Shown here in pieces: positions 1 to 7,312 of a stretch of 42,520 bases of DNA. Source of the stretch: an uncultured Prevotella sp. (lineage in GTDB: Bacteria; Bacteroidota; Bacteroidia; Bacteroidales; Bacteroidaceae). Numbering within the stretch: position 1 is the first letter of the stretch; each line of letters opens with the position of its first letter. The notes under the pieces are model-generated. The model had not been told where the DNA came from and did not search any database. It was given only the letters and a program-made list of their open reading frames with translations. Where the stretch lies: positions 1 to 42,520 of the forward strand of contig CALUGX010000011.1 in the NCBI GenBank assembly GCA_944320285.1. The letters run 5' to 3'. Made by a program: the position numbers and the translations under genes.

Positions 1-520
1 TCGTTTTCCATACTGCAAAATAATGGATTGTTCTGTAAGCTAACAAATTTATCCCCACTAAAAATCTACTGAACCCCAAGAAGTCAAGTGTAATCATGTT
101 CACATCCAATTCCTCTTTGCCAATGAAACGGATTAAGGCATTTAATGCTGATGTGTAATTGGGGGCACCTTTAATAGTTGTTGAGGCTATCCATTCACGA
201 CTAAACCTTATAAAATCTATTGTCTGTTGCTTTTGTCGTTCGCAATCCAAATAATCCATCACTTCGTTAATGGTATGGCTATTTAAGTCCACTTGTAGTT
301 TGGCACATCTCTCTTGATAACTGTTAATAAGTCTGTCTACCTCTTTCTTTACAGGTGATGACTGCTTGATTTTAAGGTCTTTTGTAATGTCTTTACTTGT
401 AACAAACAGACTTGTTGCCAACCTTCTCGTTTTCCTGTCAAGAGTAAATCTCAATTTTACGTTGTAAGTTCCGTCAGACCTTTGTCTGTTTTTCCTGATT
501 TCTGCATTAATTGTCAGCAT
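1..520 (-). CDS. Tyrosine recombinase/integrase, N-terminal part (partial, runs off left edge)
   Basis: An open frame starts at the ATG at 520 and stays open for 173 codons to the window edge. The beginning (MLTINAEIRKNRQRSDGTY) matches the arm-type DNA-binding domain found at the start of Bacteroidota integrases, followed by what looks like the SAM-like core-binding domain at about residues 90-160. The catalytic domain would lie outside the window. The gene reads away from tRNA-His, whose 3' end is 156 bp upstream, a usual arrangement for elements integrated in tRNA genes. The last 20 residues before the edge fit the family poorly, so a frameshift or divergence near position 60 is possible. 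Family assignment is by recognition; element identity is inferred. Confidence 0.7.
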   Translation of the reverse strand, partial: MLTINAEIRKNRQRSDGTYNVKLRFTLDRKTRRLATSLFVTSKDITKDLKIKQSSPVKKEVDRLINSYQERCAKLQVDLNSHTINEVMDYLDCERQKQQTIDFIRFSREWIASTTIKGAPNYTSALNALIRFIGKEELDVNMITLDFLGFSRFLVGINLLAYRTIHYFAVWKT

Positions 521-536
521 TTTACATTTGTTTTTA

Positions 537-558
537 GTGGTAAACAAGTGGTAAACAA
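537..558. repeat. Two tandem 11-bp direct repeats upstream of the integrase
   Basis: GTGGTAAACAA occurs twice back to back, ending 16-38 bp upstream of the integrase start. It lies between the tRNA-His 3' end and the integrase gene, where arm-type sites or autoregulatory sites of integrases usually occur. Function is inferred from position only. Confidence 0.5.
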
Positions 559-675
559 ATGTTGTAAAAACGTATAGTTTCAGTATATCCAAGCTGTTTG
601 CAGAAACATTGGAGAGGCTGTAAATAAAAACGCCAACTACCTGATTTACAAGTAATTAGCGCTTATTCTGTGAAG

Positions 676-750
676 GGTGGAGGGTGGGGCTCGAACCCAC
701 GACATTCAGAACCACAATCTGACGCTCTAACCAACTGAACTACATCCACC
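676..750 (-). tRNA. tRNA-His (GTG)
   Basis: A full cloverleaf can be folded by eye. The extra 5' G (-1) typical of tRNA-His is at 750, the anticodon stem TCAGA/TCTGA holds the loop TTGTGGT with anticodon GTG, and the T arm is GTGGG-TTCGAGC-CCCAC. C73 pairs with G-1. CCA is not encoded. One odd point: the acceptor stem GTGGATG against CCTCCAC has a U-C mismatch at position 6:67. The 3' end faces the integrase gene, so this tRNA is the likely attachment site of the element to the left. Confidence 0.93.
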
Positions 751-787
751 ATGTTTGCTGAGATACGTTATTGTATCAAAGCGAGTG

Positions 788-819
788 CAAAGGTACGGGA
801 TTTATTTGAAATAGCCAAA
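788..819 (-). promoter_or_regulatory. Promoter of tRNA-His
   Basis: On the minus strand TTTG (819-816) is followed after 20 nt by TACCTTTG (795-788), the Bacteroidota -33/-7 pair. The discriminator (CACTCGC) is the same as that of the tRNA-Lys promoter. The -33 box lies inside the right arm of the hairpin at 796-828. Confidence 0.75.
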
Positions 820-828
820 TAAATCCCG
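796..828 (-). terminator. Hairpin downstream of secG
   Basis: A perfect 13-bp stem (CGGGATTTATTTG with its complement) and a 7-nt loop begin 19 bp past the secG stop. The T-rich tract (831-840) follows on the plus strand; on the minus strand it becomes an A-rich tract before the hairpin. It could end secG transcription, possibly in both directions, and it overlaps the tRNA-His promoter spacer. Confidence 0.6.
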
Positions 829-847
829 TTATTTTTTCTTCCCATAT

Positions 848-1249
848 TTAATTTGCAGGAGTCTGCGGAGCTTTCGGAGCTGCCGAGGCTGCTTCTTTTG
901 CGCCGTTCCCACTCTTTGCCGGGGCAGTTTGTTTTGTCTGGCTTGCACCGAAACCAGGCAAGTTGTTAGGATTGGTCTGCTGCTGTTCTGTAGCGTTACG
1001 CTCTATCACGCTCTCGGAAGTAATGGCTTTCGGAGCCACGTAAGCGCAGACAACACTTAAGACAACCATTGCTATTGCAAGCCCCCATGTAGTCTTCTCG
1101 ATTACGTCGGTAGTCTTGCGCACACCCATGATTTGGTTTGACGAAGAAAAATTAGAGGCGAGTCCTCCGCCTTTTGATTCCTGTATCAGCACTATTCCAA
1201 TCATAAGAAGTGCCGCCAGTACGATTAAAATTACAAATAATGTGTACAT
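848..1249 (-). CDS. secG: Preprotein translocase subunit SecG
   Basis: Small inner membrane subunit of the SecYEG channel that helps move preproteins across the membrane. The 133-residue product has the SecG pattern: a first transmembrane helix (about residues 3-22), the conserved loop with QESKGGGLAS and a second helix (about 55-72). The C-terminal tail is long and rich in Pro, Ala and Gln, as is common in Bacteroidota. It is the last gene of the minus-strand run from the sigma-54 regulator, starting 5 bp after the TPR gene, and a hairpin follows. Start ATG at 1249 gives the family N-terminus directly. Confidence 0.93.
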   Translation of the reverse strand: MYTLFVILIVLAALLMIGIVLIQESKGGGLASNFSSSNQIMGVRKTTDVIEKTTWGLAIAMVVLSVVCAYVAPKAITSESVIERNATEQQQTNPNNLPGFGASQTKQTAPAKSGNGAKEAASAAPKAPQTPAN

Positions 1250-1254
1250 TGCTT

Positions 1255-2031
1255 TTATTTATATTTATTATTTATTATCAACTTTTCCAAGAAACGGATT
1301 TGGTCTGCAAAGTAAGCATTTTTTTTTGGATAATTCAAATTTAAACGCTTAATAATTTCCAAAGCCTTTGAATATCGCCCTTGACGTATGTATATCTGGG
1401 CCAGCGTTTCGGTAAAATACTTCTCGTCACCCTCTTTTTTCTCGTTATTTTCTATTTCCGGCAAATACTCAGGCTCATCTTTCAATTCAATTTTTCCGCC
1501 GTCGTTGTTGATGAAGTTGTCTATCAAGTCCTGCCCTTTCATTGCCGTGCCGTCAGACTGTTGACTGTCTTCGCCGTCGCCCTCTGTTTCCAGCAAATAT
1601 GCCACATAGTCTATCGCCGCATCTGCGGGCGTAGGCTTGCGCTTCTTTTTGCCTATGCCGCTGTTGCCTCCGGTTGTCTCCGCCGGAATAGAATCAAGGA
1701 ACTGGTCGATGAGTGATATTGTACGGCTATCGTCAGAAGTTTTGCTTGTGTCTGCTCCTTGTTTTTTCTGTTGCTTTTCAGGCGCACGCAGCTTGTAATG
1801 GGCGGCCTCAACGAGATTAAACACCACCTCTCGGTCTGTGACATATACAGCCGAACGCCTAAGTTCTTCGTCAAACGTAGGGTCGTGTAGCAGGTAAAGG
1901 TTTTGCAACAACAGCAACCTTACGGTCTGAAAATACGGATACAGAGCAAGAAGGGAACGCAGATCGTACAGCGTTTCCTTATCCATAAGTTCGGGATGCT
2001 TTATCAGTTGCTCCAAATCCGTCACGTTCAT
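1255..2031 (-). CDS. TPR-containing protein of unknown function (Bacteroidota-conserved)
   Basis: This 258-residue protein has no signal peptide and no catalytic motif that I recognise. The N-terminal part is helical (LEQLIKHPELMDKETLYDL), the middle is charged and low in complexity (about residues 90-190), and a tetratricopeptide-like pair of helices lies near residues 205-250 (YFTETLAQIYIRQGRYSKAL). Such a protein commonly sits between lptE and secG in Bacteroidota. It starts 4 bp after the lptE stop with a GGTAAAG-like site upstream, so it is translated from the same message. A role linked to envelope biogenesis is inferred only from context. Confidence 0.75.
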   Translation of the reverse strand: MNVTDLEQLIKHPELMDKETLYDLRSLLALYPYFQTVRLLLLQNLYLLHDPTFDEELRRSAVYVTDREVVFNLVEAAHYKLRAPEKQQKKQGADTSKTSDDSRTISLIDQFLDSIPAETTGGNSGIGKKKRKPTPADAAIDYVAYLLETEGDGEDSQQSDGTAMKGQDLIDNFINNDGGKIELKDEPEYLPEIENNEKKEGDEKYFTETLAQIYIRQGRYSKALEIIKRLNLNYPKKNAYFADQIRFLEKLIINNKYK

Positions 2032-2035
2032 ATCT

Positions 2036-2569
2036 TTACCAATTTGCCACGGTGGCGTTGAATATTTGGTCGGTTATGTCTTCTATCATTTGTGTAACGA
2101 GCTCCTCCTGCACGGCTGTGAACGATTGGGTCGTCTCAAACGATGTCGTGGCCGTAAACTGTCGTTCAAAGTCTTCGTTGTGATTAGCATTGTTGGTGAA
2201 CCTTACGTTCACCGTCATCGACAGCTCCGCCTGTGCCGACGTGCCTTCCGCTGTCACGGCCTTGTTGCGCTGCGAATATTGCGTTATCTCGCCTTCAATC
2301 TTCAAGTCGCCGTTGTTACGCACTTGTATCAGGCGCGTGTTGTTGGCGAAGATGTCCTTCAGTTCGTTATTGAATATGCTCGCCATAGGTGCCCACACGT
2401 AGCTCGAACGTATGGGGAAGTCGGCTATCTGTATGGTCTTGGTCTTTGAGTAGTCGATGCTTGCGCCGTTGAACTTGTACGACACGCTGCAAGACACCAA
2501 TGCCATGACAACAACAATCGTCGCCACGGTCGTTTTCAGGCGGAACGTTTTCTTATTTGTCAAGTCCAT
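2036..2569 (-). CDS. lptE: LptE-family LPS assembly lipoprotein
   Basis: LptE is the outer membrane lipoprotein that plugs LptD and helps insert lipopolysaccharide into the outer leaflet. The 177-residue product has a positively charged start, a hydrophobic helix and a lipobox (LVSC, Cys about residue 27), followed by the Bacteroidota LptE pattern (VSYKFNGASIDYSKTKT, then YVWAPMASIFNNELKDIF). Length fits the family. Its first 17 bases overlap the end of the upstream sigma-54 regulator gene, indicating translational coupling. LptD is not nearby, which is usual because the Lpt genes are dispersed. Confidence 0.88.
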   Translation of the reverse strand: MDLTNKKTFRLKTTVATIVVVMALVSCSVSYKFNGASIDYSKTKTIQIADFPIRSSYVWAPMASIFNNELKDIFANNTRLIQVRNNGDLKIEGEITQYSQRNKAVTAEGTSAQAELSMTVNVRFTNNANHNEDFERQFTATTSFETTQSFTAVQEELVTQMIEDITDQIFNATVANW

Positions 2570-3779
2570 ATTGTTTTATCCTTCTGTAAAGTGTGCGGTC
2601 AGATATGCCTAATTCCCTGGCTGCTTTCTTCCTGTTACCGCCGTTACGTTCAAGGGCTTTCTCCACCATCTGCCGGCCTAAGTCCTCAAGGTTCAGGCTT
2701 TCCGGTTCTGATATTTCCTCGGCCACGGCGTCCTGCACGGCTGGCGTTTGCCGTCCGCCCGTACCGACATTTGCCCCCTGCCCCGAAATTATCTGCGGCA
2801 GAGCCGCGCCGCCGTTTACTGATTGCTCCCTTACGGTATCTATCTGTTTTCTCAGGTTGTTCATCTCGCGGCGCAGATCGCTCACGTTGGCGCGCAACTC
2901 GTACAAAATCTTGTACAATATCTCACGTTCGCTCTCAAACGAATGGTTGCCGCCCGCAGGCGTTATTGTTGCCAACTGGGTGCTCTCGACGTCTTCGGGG
3001 ATGAACTTATGTATGGCGTCGCCGTCAATAACACGGTTCTCGCTCAACACTGACATCTGTTCGGTGATGTTCTTCAACTGCCTTACGTTGCCCGGCCATT
3101 TATACTTCATCATTATGGCCTTGGCCTCGTCTGTCAGGGTGATTTTAGGCAGACGATACTTCTCCGCCATCTGCATTGCAAACAGGCGAAATAACAACAC
3201 TATGTCCTCGCCGCGGTCGCGCAGCGGTGGCATCTGTATCGGTATGGTGTTGAGTCTGTAATACAGGTCTTCGCGGAAGCGCCCTTCGCTTATCGCCTTG
3301 CGCATATTCACGTTTGTGGCTGCCACGATGCGCACGTCGGTCTTCAGTATCTTCTGGCCGCCCACGCGGATATATTCTCCCGTCTCAAGCACACGCAGCA
3401 GCCTGGCTTGCGTGGCAAGCGGCAGCTCCCCCACCTCATCAAGGAAAATCGTACCCTTGTTTGCCACGCCAAAATAGCCCTCACTCTCGCCAATGGCACC
3501 CGTGAACGAGCCTTTCTCGTGGCCGAACAGCTCGCTGTCTATCGTGCCTTCAGGAATCGAACCGCAGTTGATTGCAAAATATTTTTCCCTGCGGCGCGGC
3601 GAATTGTCGTGGATTATGCGCGGGATAATCTCTTTTCCAACACCGCTCTCTCCGATTATCAGCACAGACAGATCTGTCGGTGCAACCTGCAAGGCCACGT
3701 CGAGGGCTCGGTTCAGACCGTCGCTATTGCCGACGATATTGTACCGCTGTTTTACTTTCTGCAGTTCTGTAGTGTTCAT
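2553..3779 (-). CDS. Sigma-54-dependent transcriptional activator (no receiver domain)
   Basis: An AAA+ enhancer-binding protein that would remodel RNA polymerase-sigma-54 at its target promoters. The 408 residues hold the central ATPase almost from the start: Walker A GESGVGKE (43-50), the sigma-54 contact loop GSFTGA (90-95), Walker B IFLDE (111-115) and the sensor/arginine region around RFREDLYYRL. A coiled stretch follows (about 285-320) and then a Fis-type helix-turn-helix at the C-terminus (GNRKKAARELGISDRTLYRR). There is no response receiver or PAS domain, so regulation must be by other means. It overlaps lptE by 17 bp and leads the lptE-TPR-secG operon. Confidence 0.92.
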   Translation of the reverse strand: MNTTELQKVKQRYNIVGNSDGLNRALDVALQVAPTDLSVLIIGESGVGKEIIPRIIHDNSPRRREKYFAINCGSIPEGTIDSELFGHEKGSFTGAIGESEGYFGVANKGTIFLDEVGELPLATQARLLRVLETGEYIRVGGQKILKTDVRIVAATNVNMRKAISEGRFREDLYYRLNTIPIQMPPLRDRGEDIVLLFRLFAMQMAEKYRLPKITLTDEAKAIMMKYKWPGNVRQLKNITEQMSVLSENRVIDGDAIHKFIPEDVESTQLATITPAGGNHSFESEREILYKILYELRANVSDLRREMNNLRKQIDTVREQSVNGGAALPQIISGQGANVGTGGRQTPAVQDAVAEEISEPESLNLEDLGRQMVEKALERNGGNRKKAARELGISDRTLYRRIKQYGLDK

Positions 3780-4154
3780 TTAGCTGACAAAATTACGCAT
3801 TTTATTTTAATTTCTGCCACTTGCCGCATGAAAATTGTATTTTGTTAAAAGAAATGCAGGTTTAGTACAGTAACAAGAACGTTTCTATACTTTTGTAATA
3901 TATGACGTAAAAATAAAGGCATACGGTAAAATAACGCCAGTTCGGTATAAGGATATGCCGGATACTCAAAGTAACGTCTCGTAAAAGCCGACAAAAACGG
4001 CATCCGCCATTCACCACGTTGCCATCCACGGGTAGGCATTATTACTAGTGCTTCGCCAACGTTGTCATTGCACTTGGAGATTGGCGCATTGCAGAAAGGG
4101 CATCTTTTGCGGCGCGCGGGCCATGGCCGGCCACGTGGCGCGGTGCGTGCCGGC
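3780..4154. other. Intergenic region between the AAA+ ATPase and the sigma-54 regulator
   Basis: 375 bp without a convincing gene. A -7-like TAATTTTG lies at 3795-3788 on the minus strand, 9 nt from the regulator start, which would give an almost leaderless message; no good -33 box is seen. A degenerate member of the 22-bp repeat family (GCAGAAAGGGCATCTTTTGC) is at 4091-4110. Next to the ATPase stop a GC-rich block (4111-4150) contains the palindromes GGCCATGGCC and GCCACGTGGC and may act as a structured 3' end. Confidence 0.5.
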
Positions 4155-5879
4155 TTAGAAACCGATTTTATGCTTCGTGCCGCCCTTCACTATCAGTTCC
4201 TCGTCGCACAGTTCCGTGATGGCCGCAAGGCCGCCGTCAGCCCCGCCGTAGAGTATGTTGCTGATGGTGTGCTTGCGTGCAATGTTCTCTATCTGGCCGC
4301 CGCTGAAGTCGTACTCCCCGGCCAGTTCCTTGGCATCGGCGTCGCCCAGCTCCGGCATCATTGCTTTCCAGATGGCGCATTTTGCTTCGACGCACGGCTT
4401 GCAAAACTCTATCTTATAAAGGAAGCGGCGCTCGAAGGCCTTGTCCATGTTCTGCGTCAGGTTGGTCGTGGCAATCAGTATGCCGTCGAGCTTTTCCATC
4501 TCCTGCAAAATGATGTTCTGTATGGTGTTCTCCATTTTCTCAACGGCGCGCTCGGCACCCTCCTGGCGTTTACCTATCAGGGCGTCGGCCTCGTTGAACA
4601 GCAGTATCGGCGTCACGCCCGCATTGTCGGCGAGGGCGCGGTAACGGTCGAACAGGGCCTTGACGTTCTTCTCGCTCTCCCCTACCCAACAGCTCTTCAT
4701 CTCGGCGAAGTTCACCTGCATTATGTCGCGCCCGGTCTGCTTGGCCAGTTGGAGTGCGGTCTCGGTCTTGCCAGTACCCGGCGCACCGTAGAACAGGCAG
4801 GCAAAGCCAGTGCGCATACCGGCGGCCTTGAGGCGACTGCGCACCTCGGCGTAACGGTTCTCGTCGAGCAGTTCGGCCAACCTTGCCACCTGCCGACTCT
4901 CGCGCTCGTTGTAGAACAGTTGCTTCCCGGCAATGTCGCCGTGACGTATCAGCTCTTTCGAGCTTACGGCCTTGGCAAGGTTTATGTCCAGTTCAGCCAG
5001 CACCTCCTGCTTAGCCTTAGCCGTCAGACGGTAGGCGTTGCGGTCGGCGAAGCCTTCGTCGTTGGCAAACTCTACGAGCCCTTTCTCCTGCAATTCACAC
5101 TCGCCGTGCGATAACTCGTTTTTCAGTCGGCGCGCCGTGCTTTTCACCCTGAACACGTCTTCAAACTGGTGCGGACTTATGTTGTCGTCGTCATTGTTGA
5201 CGAAGATGTTGGCCATGCAGATAAACAACATCCCAACAGGTGTTATGCTGCCGTCGCGCAGCAGACCGTAACGGCGCAGCTGCCTGACAAACTCCAAGCT
5301 GCTGTTATTGTTGAAAAGCGTAAGCAACTCAAACATGAGGTCGTCATACGACAGTTCCTCGCGCTCACGGCTGTCAAAAATGTCTTCCAGCACGCCGAAC
5401 AGCTCGTCGCACGTCAGGTTCTTAGGCTCCGCTGCCACGTAAGCCTCGTTGCGCTTAAATGCCTCGATAACCTCCGGCGGCACACGGTAGCTCACCGAGT
5501 CACGGTCGCGCCTACAGCACACAATCTTGCGCCTTACAAGGTCGTCAATCTCCGCGCCGTGCTTTATTATGCGCACCGTGCGGCATCCCAGGTGCGACGC
5601 CAGCTGACGCAACTCTATGCGGTAATCGTTGCAGTTGTCAACGAACAGTGCCAACATCACGGCCTGCACCTTGCTCACGCCGAGTTTACGGCATACATAG
5701 TTGACATATCTCTTCGCTTTCACGTAAAAATCATCGCTTAGGTTAGACCCCTCGGACAGCTCCACAATCTGTTCTATCGCGCCGAGCAGCGTCAGTCGTT
5801 CATTTTTGTTTACCACTTTCACCGCCTCTTTCTTCTCCGTCTTGACATTCATGTTTCTCATCTTTTTTCCTTTCATCAT
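4155..5879 (-). CDS. AAA+ ATPase, atypical Walker B
   Basis: A 574-residue cytoplasmic protein of unknown task. The first 310 residues are helical and charged with no domain I can name. The AAA+ module follows: Walker A GAPGTGKT (365-372), a Walker B segment ILLFNEAD (about 425-432) in which Asn replaces the usual Asp, sensor 1 LIATTNLT, and the arginine finger FERRF (482-486). The best start is the ATG at 5879: a -7 box TATCTTTG lies 11 nt upstream, so longer forms beginning at 6020 would precede the transcription start; ATG 5861, with AAAGGA before it, is an alternative. It is monocistronic. The Asn may be a family trait rather than a defect. Confidence 0.8.
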   Translation of the reverse strand: MMKGKKMRNMNVKTEKKEAVKVVNKNERLTLLGAIEQIVELSEGSNLSDDFYVKAKRYVNYVCRKLGVSKVQAVMLALFVDNCNDYRIELRQLASHLGCRTVRIIKHGAEIDDLVRRKIVCCRRDRDSVSYRVPPEVIEAFKRNEAYVAAEPKNLTCDELFGVLEDIFDSREREELSYDDLMFELLTLFNNNSSLEFVRQLRRYGLLRDGSITPVGMLFICMANIFVNNDDDNISPHQFEDVFRVKSTARRLKNELSHGECELQEKGLVEFANDEGFADRNAYRLTAKAKQEVLAELDINLAKAVSSKELIRHGDIAGKQLFYNERESRQVARLAELLDENRYAEVRSRLKAAGMRTGFACLFYGAPGTGKTETALQLAKQTGRDIMQVNFAEMKSCWVGESEKNVKALFDRYRALADNAGVTPILLFNEADALIGKRQEGAERAVEKMENTIQNIILQEMEKLDGILIATTNLTQNMDKAFERRFLYKIEFCKPCVEAKCAIWKAMMPELGDADAKELAGEYDFSGGQIENIARKHTISNILYGGADGGLAAITELCDEELIVKGGTKHKIGF

Positions 5880-6222
5880 TGTTTCATGTGCAAAGATACG
5901 CCTACGATATGCCAAAGCACGGCAGATAGTGAATTTTTTTGGCACTTTATTGCAAATAATTTGACAAGAAGCTCCAGTTGCCTGATAATCAGGCACTTGG
6001 CAATACGGCATCTTTCGCACGCTAAAAGATGTCCTTTCAGCGTGCGATTAGCCGTCTTTTACAATGCAATTTGATATGTTTCAGAATTTATCCGCAGTTT
6101 GGTTGGATAAAGCTAAGATATAACGAAACTCCAAACGTTTAGCAAAAAACATTTAGTTTTTAAGGCGCAATGTGGTAAAGGTGCTTGAAAAAATAATATT
6201 AATGATTAAAAGCGACGGACTT
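5880..6222. other. Intergenic region upstream of the AAA+ ATPase
   Basis: 343 bp with no gene. It contains the ATPase -7 box (5891-5898), an almost perfect palindrome TGCCTGATAATCAGGCA (5979-5995) that looks like a dimer-binding site, and a perfect 8-bp stem CGCACGCT/AGCGTGCG (6016-6046) whose loop AAAAGATGTCCTTTC resembles the 22-bp repeat core. Confidence 0.5.
5891..5898 (-). promoter_or_regulatory. -7 box of the AAA+ ATPase promoter
   Basis: TATCTTTG on the minus strand matches the Bacteroidota -7 consensus. The distance to ATG 5879 implies a very short leader. No clear -33 box is seen at the expected distance. Confidence 0.5.
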
Positions 6223-7215
6223 TCATTTCTGTTTCTTTTCCATATTGATAAGCAACAGGCCGATGGCTGTCCAGACAAGTTCGCGGATGCGGACTATCAA
6301 TGCGACGAATATTCCAGCTCCGGCAGGCAGGGCAAGGCTGGCCGTAGACATCAGGAAGCCGCCCTCGCGCCCGCCAAGCTGCAAGGGCAGGAAAAACAGG
6401 AGGTTGGCGAACAGGCTGGTGAAAGCAAGTATCAGGACGCATTGGGCAAAAGTGGCGTCGATGTTGAGGACGAGCAAGATGAACATTATCTCGAATGCCG
6501 AACAAAAACGGCAAGCCAATTCGAGCATAACGGCCGAAACGAACGATTTGCGGTTCTGATTATGCAAGGCAGCAATCTGCCTGTCGATGGTGTCAAGCTG
6601 TTCTTTATGCTTCTCTACAAAGCCCCGTGCCCAGCGTTTCAGCCCCGGAATATGGCACACAAAGCGCATCAGCCTCACGGCCATGCCTTTCCTGTATCCC
6701 TTTACAAAAAACCATATTCCAAGAATGCTAAACGCACAGGCGGCGGCAAGGACTACGTTCACAACAAAACTGCCAAGCGGTTCGGTTAAAAGATAAATAA
6801 GTATGGAGAGCAACCAGAATATGAAATGACTGAAAATATGTGTCATGGCGTAAAGGATTACCGACGACGAGGCCCGCTCGGCTCCCACCTTTGGCGACAA
6901 CGCCATTATACGGTAAGGCTCGCCCCCCATCAGTCCGCATGGCGTAGTATAATTTAGCGCAAAACCTGAAACGGTAATCTTATAAAGCCAGAAGAAGTTT
7001 ACGCCTGCCTTGCCGTCGCCGCCGCTACGGAGGATGATGTACCATGTGGCAGTGTTGAACACGTAAAGCGCCCCCCACAAGGCCAGCACGGCGAAAAACC
7101 AATATCCTGCGCTTTGCAGTCCATTCCACACCTCGTGGTAGTTGAGCTGTGTCAGCATTATCACAAGAACGATAATGCCGAAAAGGAAAAACATATTCTG
7201 ATACTTCTTCTTCAT
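6223..7215 (-). CDS. Flippase-like integral membrane protein (lysylphosphatidylglycerol synthase TM family, UPF0104)
   Basis: A 330-residue polytopic membrane protein of the PF03706 type. It has about eight hydrophobic helices, starting at residues 8-22 and ending near the C-terminus, and the family signature region NYTTPCGLMGGEPYRIMAL (about 88-107). Family members include lipid flippase domains of MprF and proteins of unknown substrate, so transport of a lipid or lipid-linked compound is possible but not shown. It follows pdxA on the same strand, but a perfect 30-bp inverted repeat separates the two. Start ATG 7215 begins MKKKYQNMFFLFG. Confidence 0.85.
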   Translation of the reverse strand: MKKKYQNMFFLFGIIVLVIMLTQLNYHEVWNGLQSAGYWFFAVLALWGALYVFNTATWYIILRSGGDGKAGVNFFWLYKITVSGFALNYTTPCGLMGGEPYRIMALSPKVGAERASSSVILYAMTHIFSHFIFWLLSILIYLLTEPLGSFVVNVVLAAACAFSILGIWFFVKGYRKGMAVRLMRFVCHIPGLKRWARGFVEKHKEQLDTIDRQIAALHNQNRKSFVSAVMLELACRFCSAFEIMFILLVLNIDATFAQCVLILAFTSLFANLLFFLPLQLGGREGGFLMSTASLALPAGAGIFVALIVRIRELVWTAIGLLLINMEKKQK

Positions 7216-7228
7216 GGAAATGATTTTA

Positions 7229-7311
7229 AATTAAGATTTAAGGATTAAGAAAATATGCCTTGTCGTATCATTAATAATGAAGCATATTTTCTTAATCCTT
7301 AAATCTTAATT
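7229..7311. repeat. Perfect 30-bp inverted repeat between pdxA and the flippase-like gene
   Basis: The arms 7229-7258 and 7282-7311 are exact reverse complements, separated by 23 nt. The sequence is AT-rich with the words TTAAGGATTAAGAAAATATG. The right arm begins just past the pdxA stop. It may end or attenuate pdxA transcription, or be a small palindromic mobile remnant. Confidence 0.85.
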
Positions 7312-7312
7312 C

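Noticed and set aside
2593-3261. Plus-strand open frames opposite the sigma-54 regulator
   Set aside because: Antisense shadows of a gene with all expected motifs.
3845-4039. 64-codon open frame before the AAA+ ATPase gene end
   Set aside because: No family resemblance and no start signals.
4062-5114. Long plus-strand open frame opposite the AAA+ ATPase
   Set aside because: It is the antisense of a clear AAA+ gene with intact motifs; the product has no coherent domain.
5880-6020. Longer N-terminus of the AAA+ ATPase
   Set aside because: It would start upstream of the predicted transcription start and the extra residues look non-coding.
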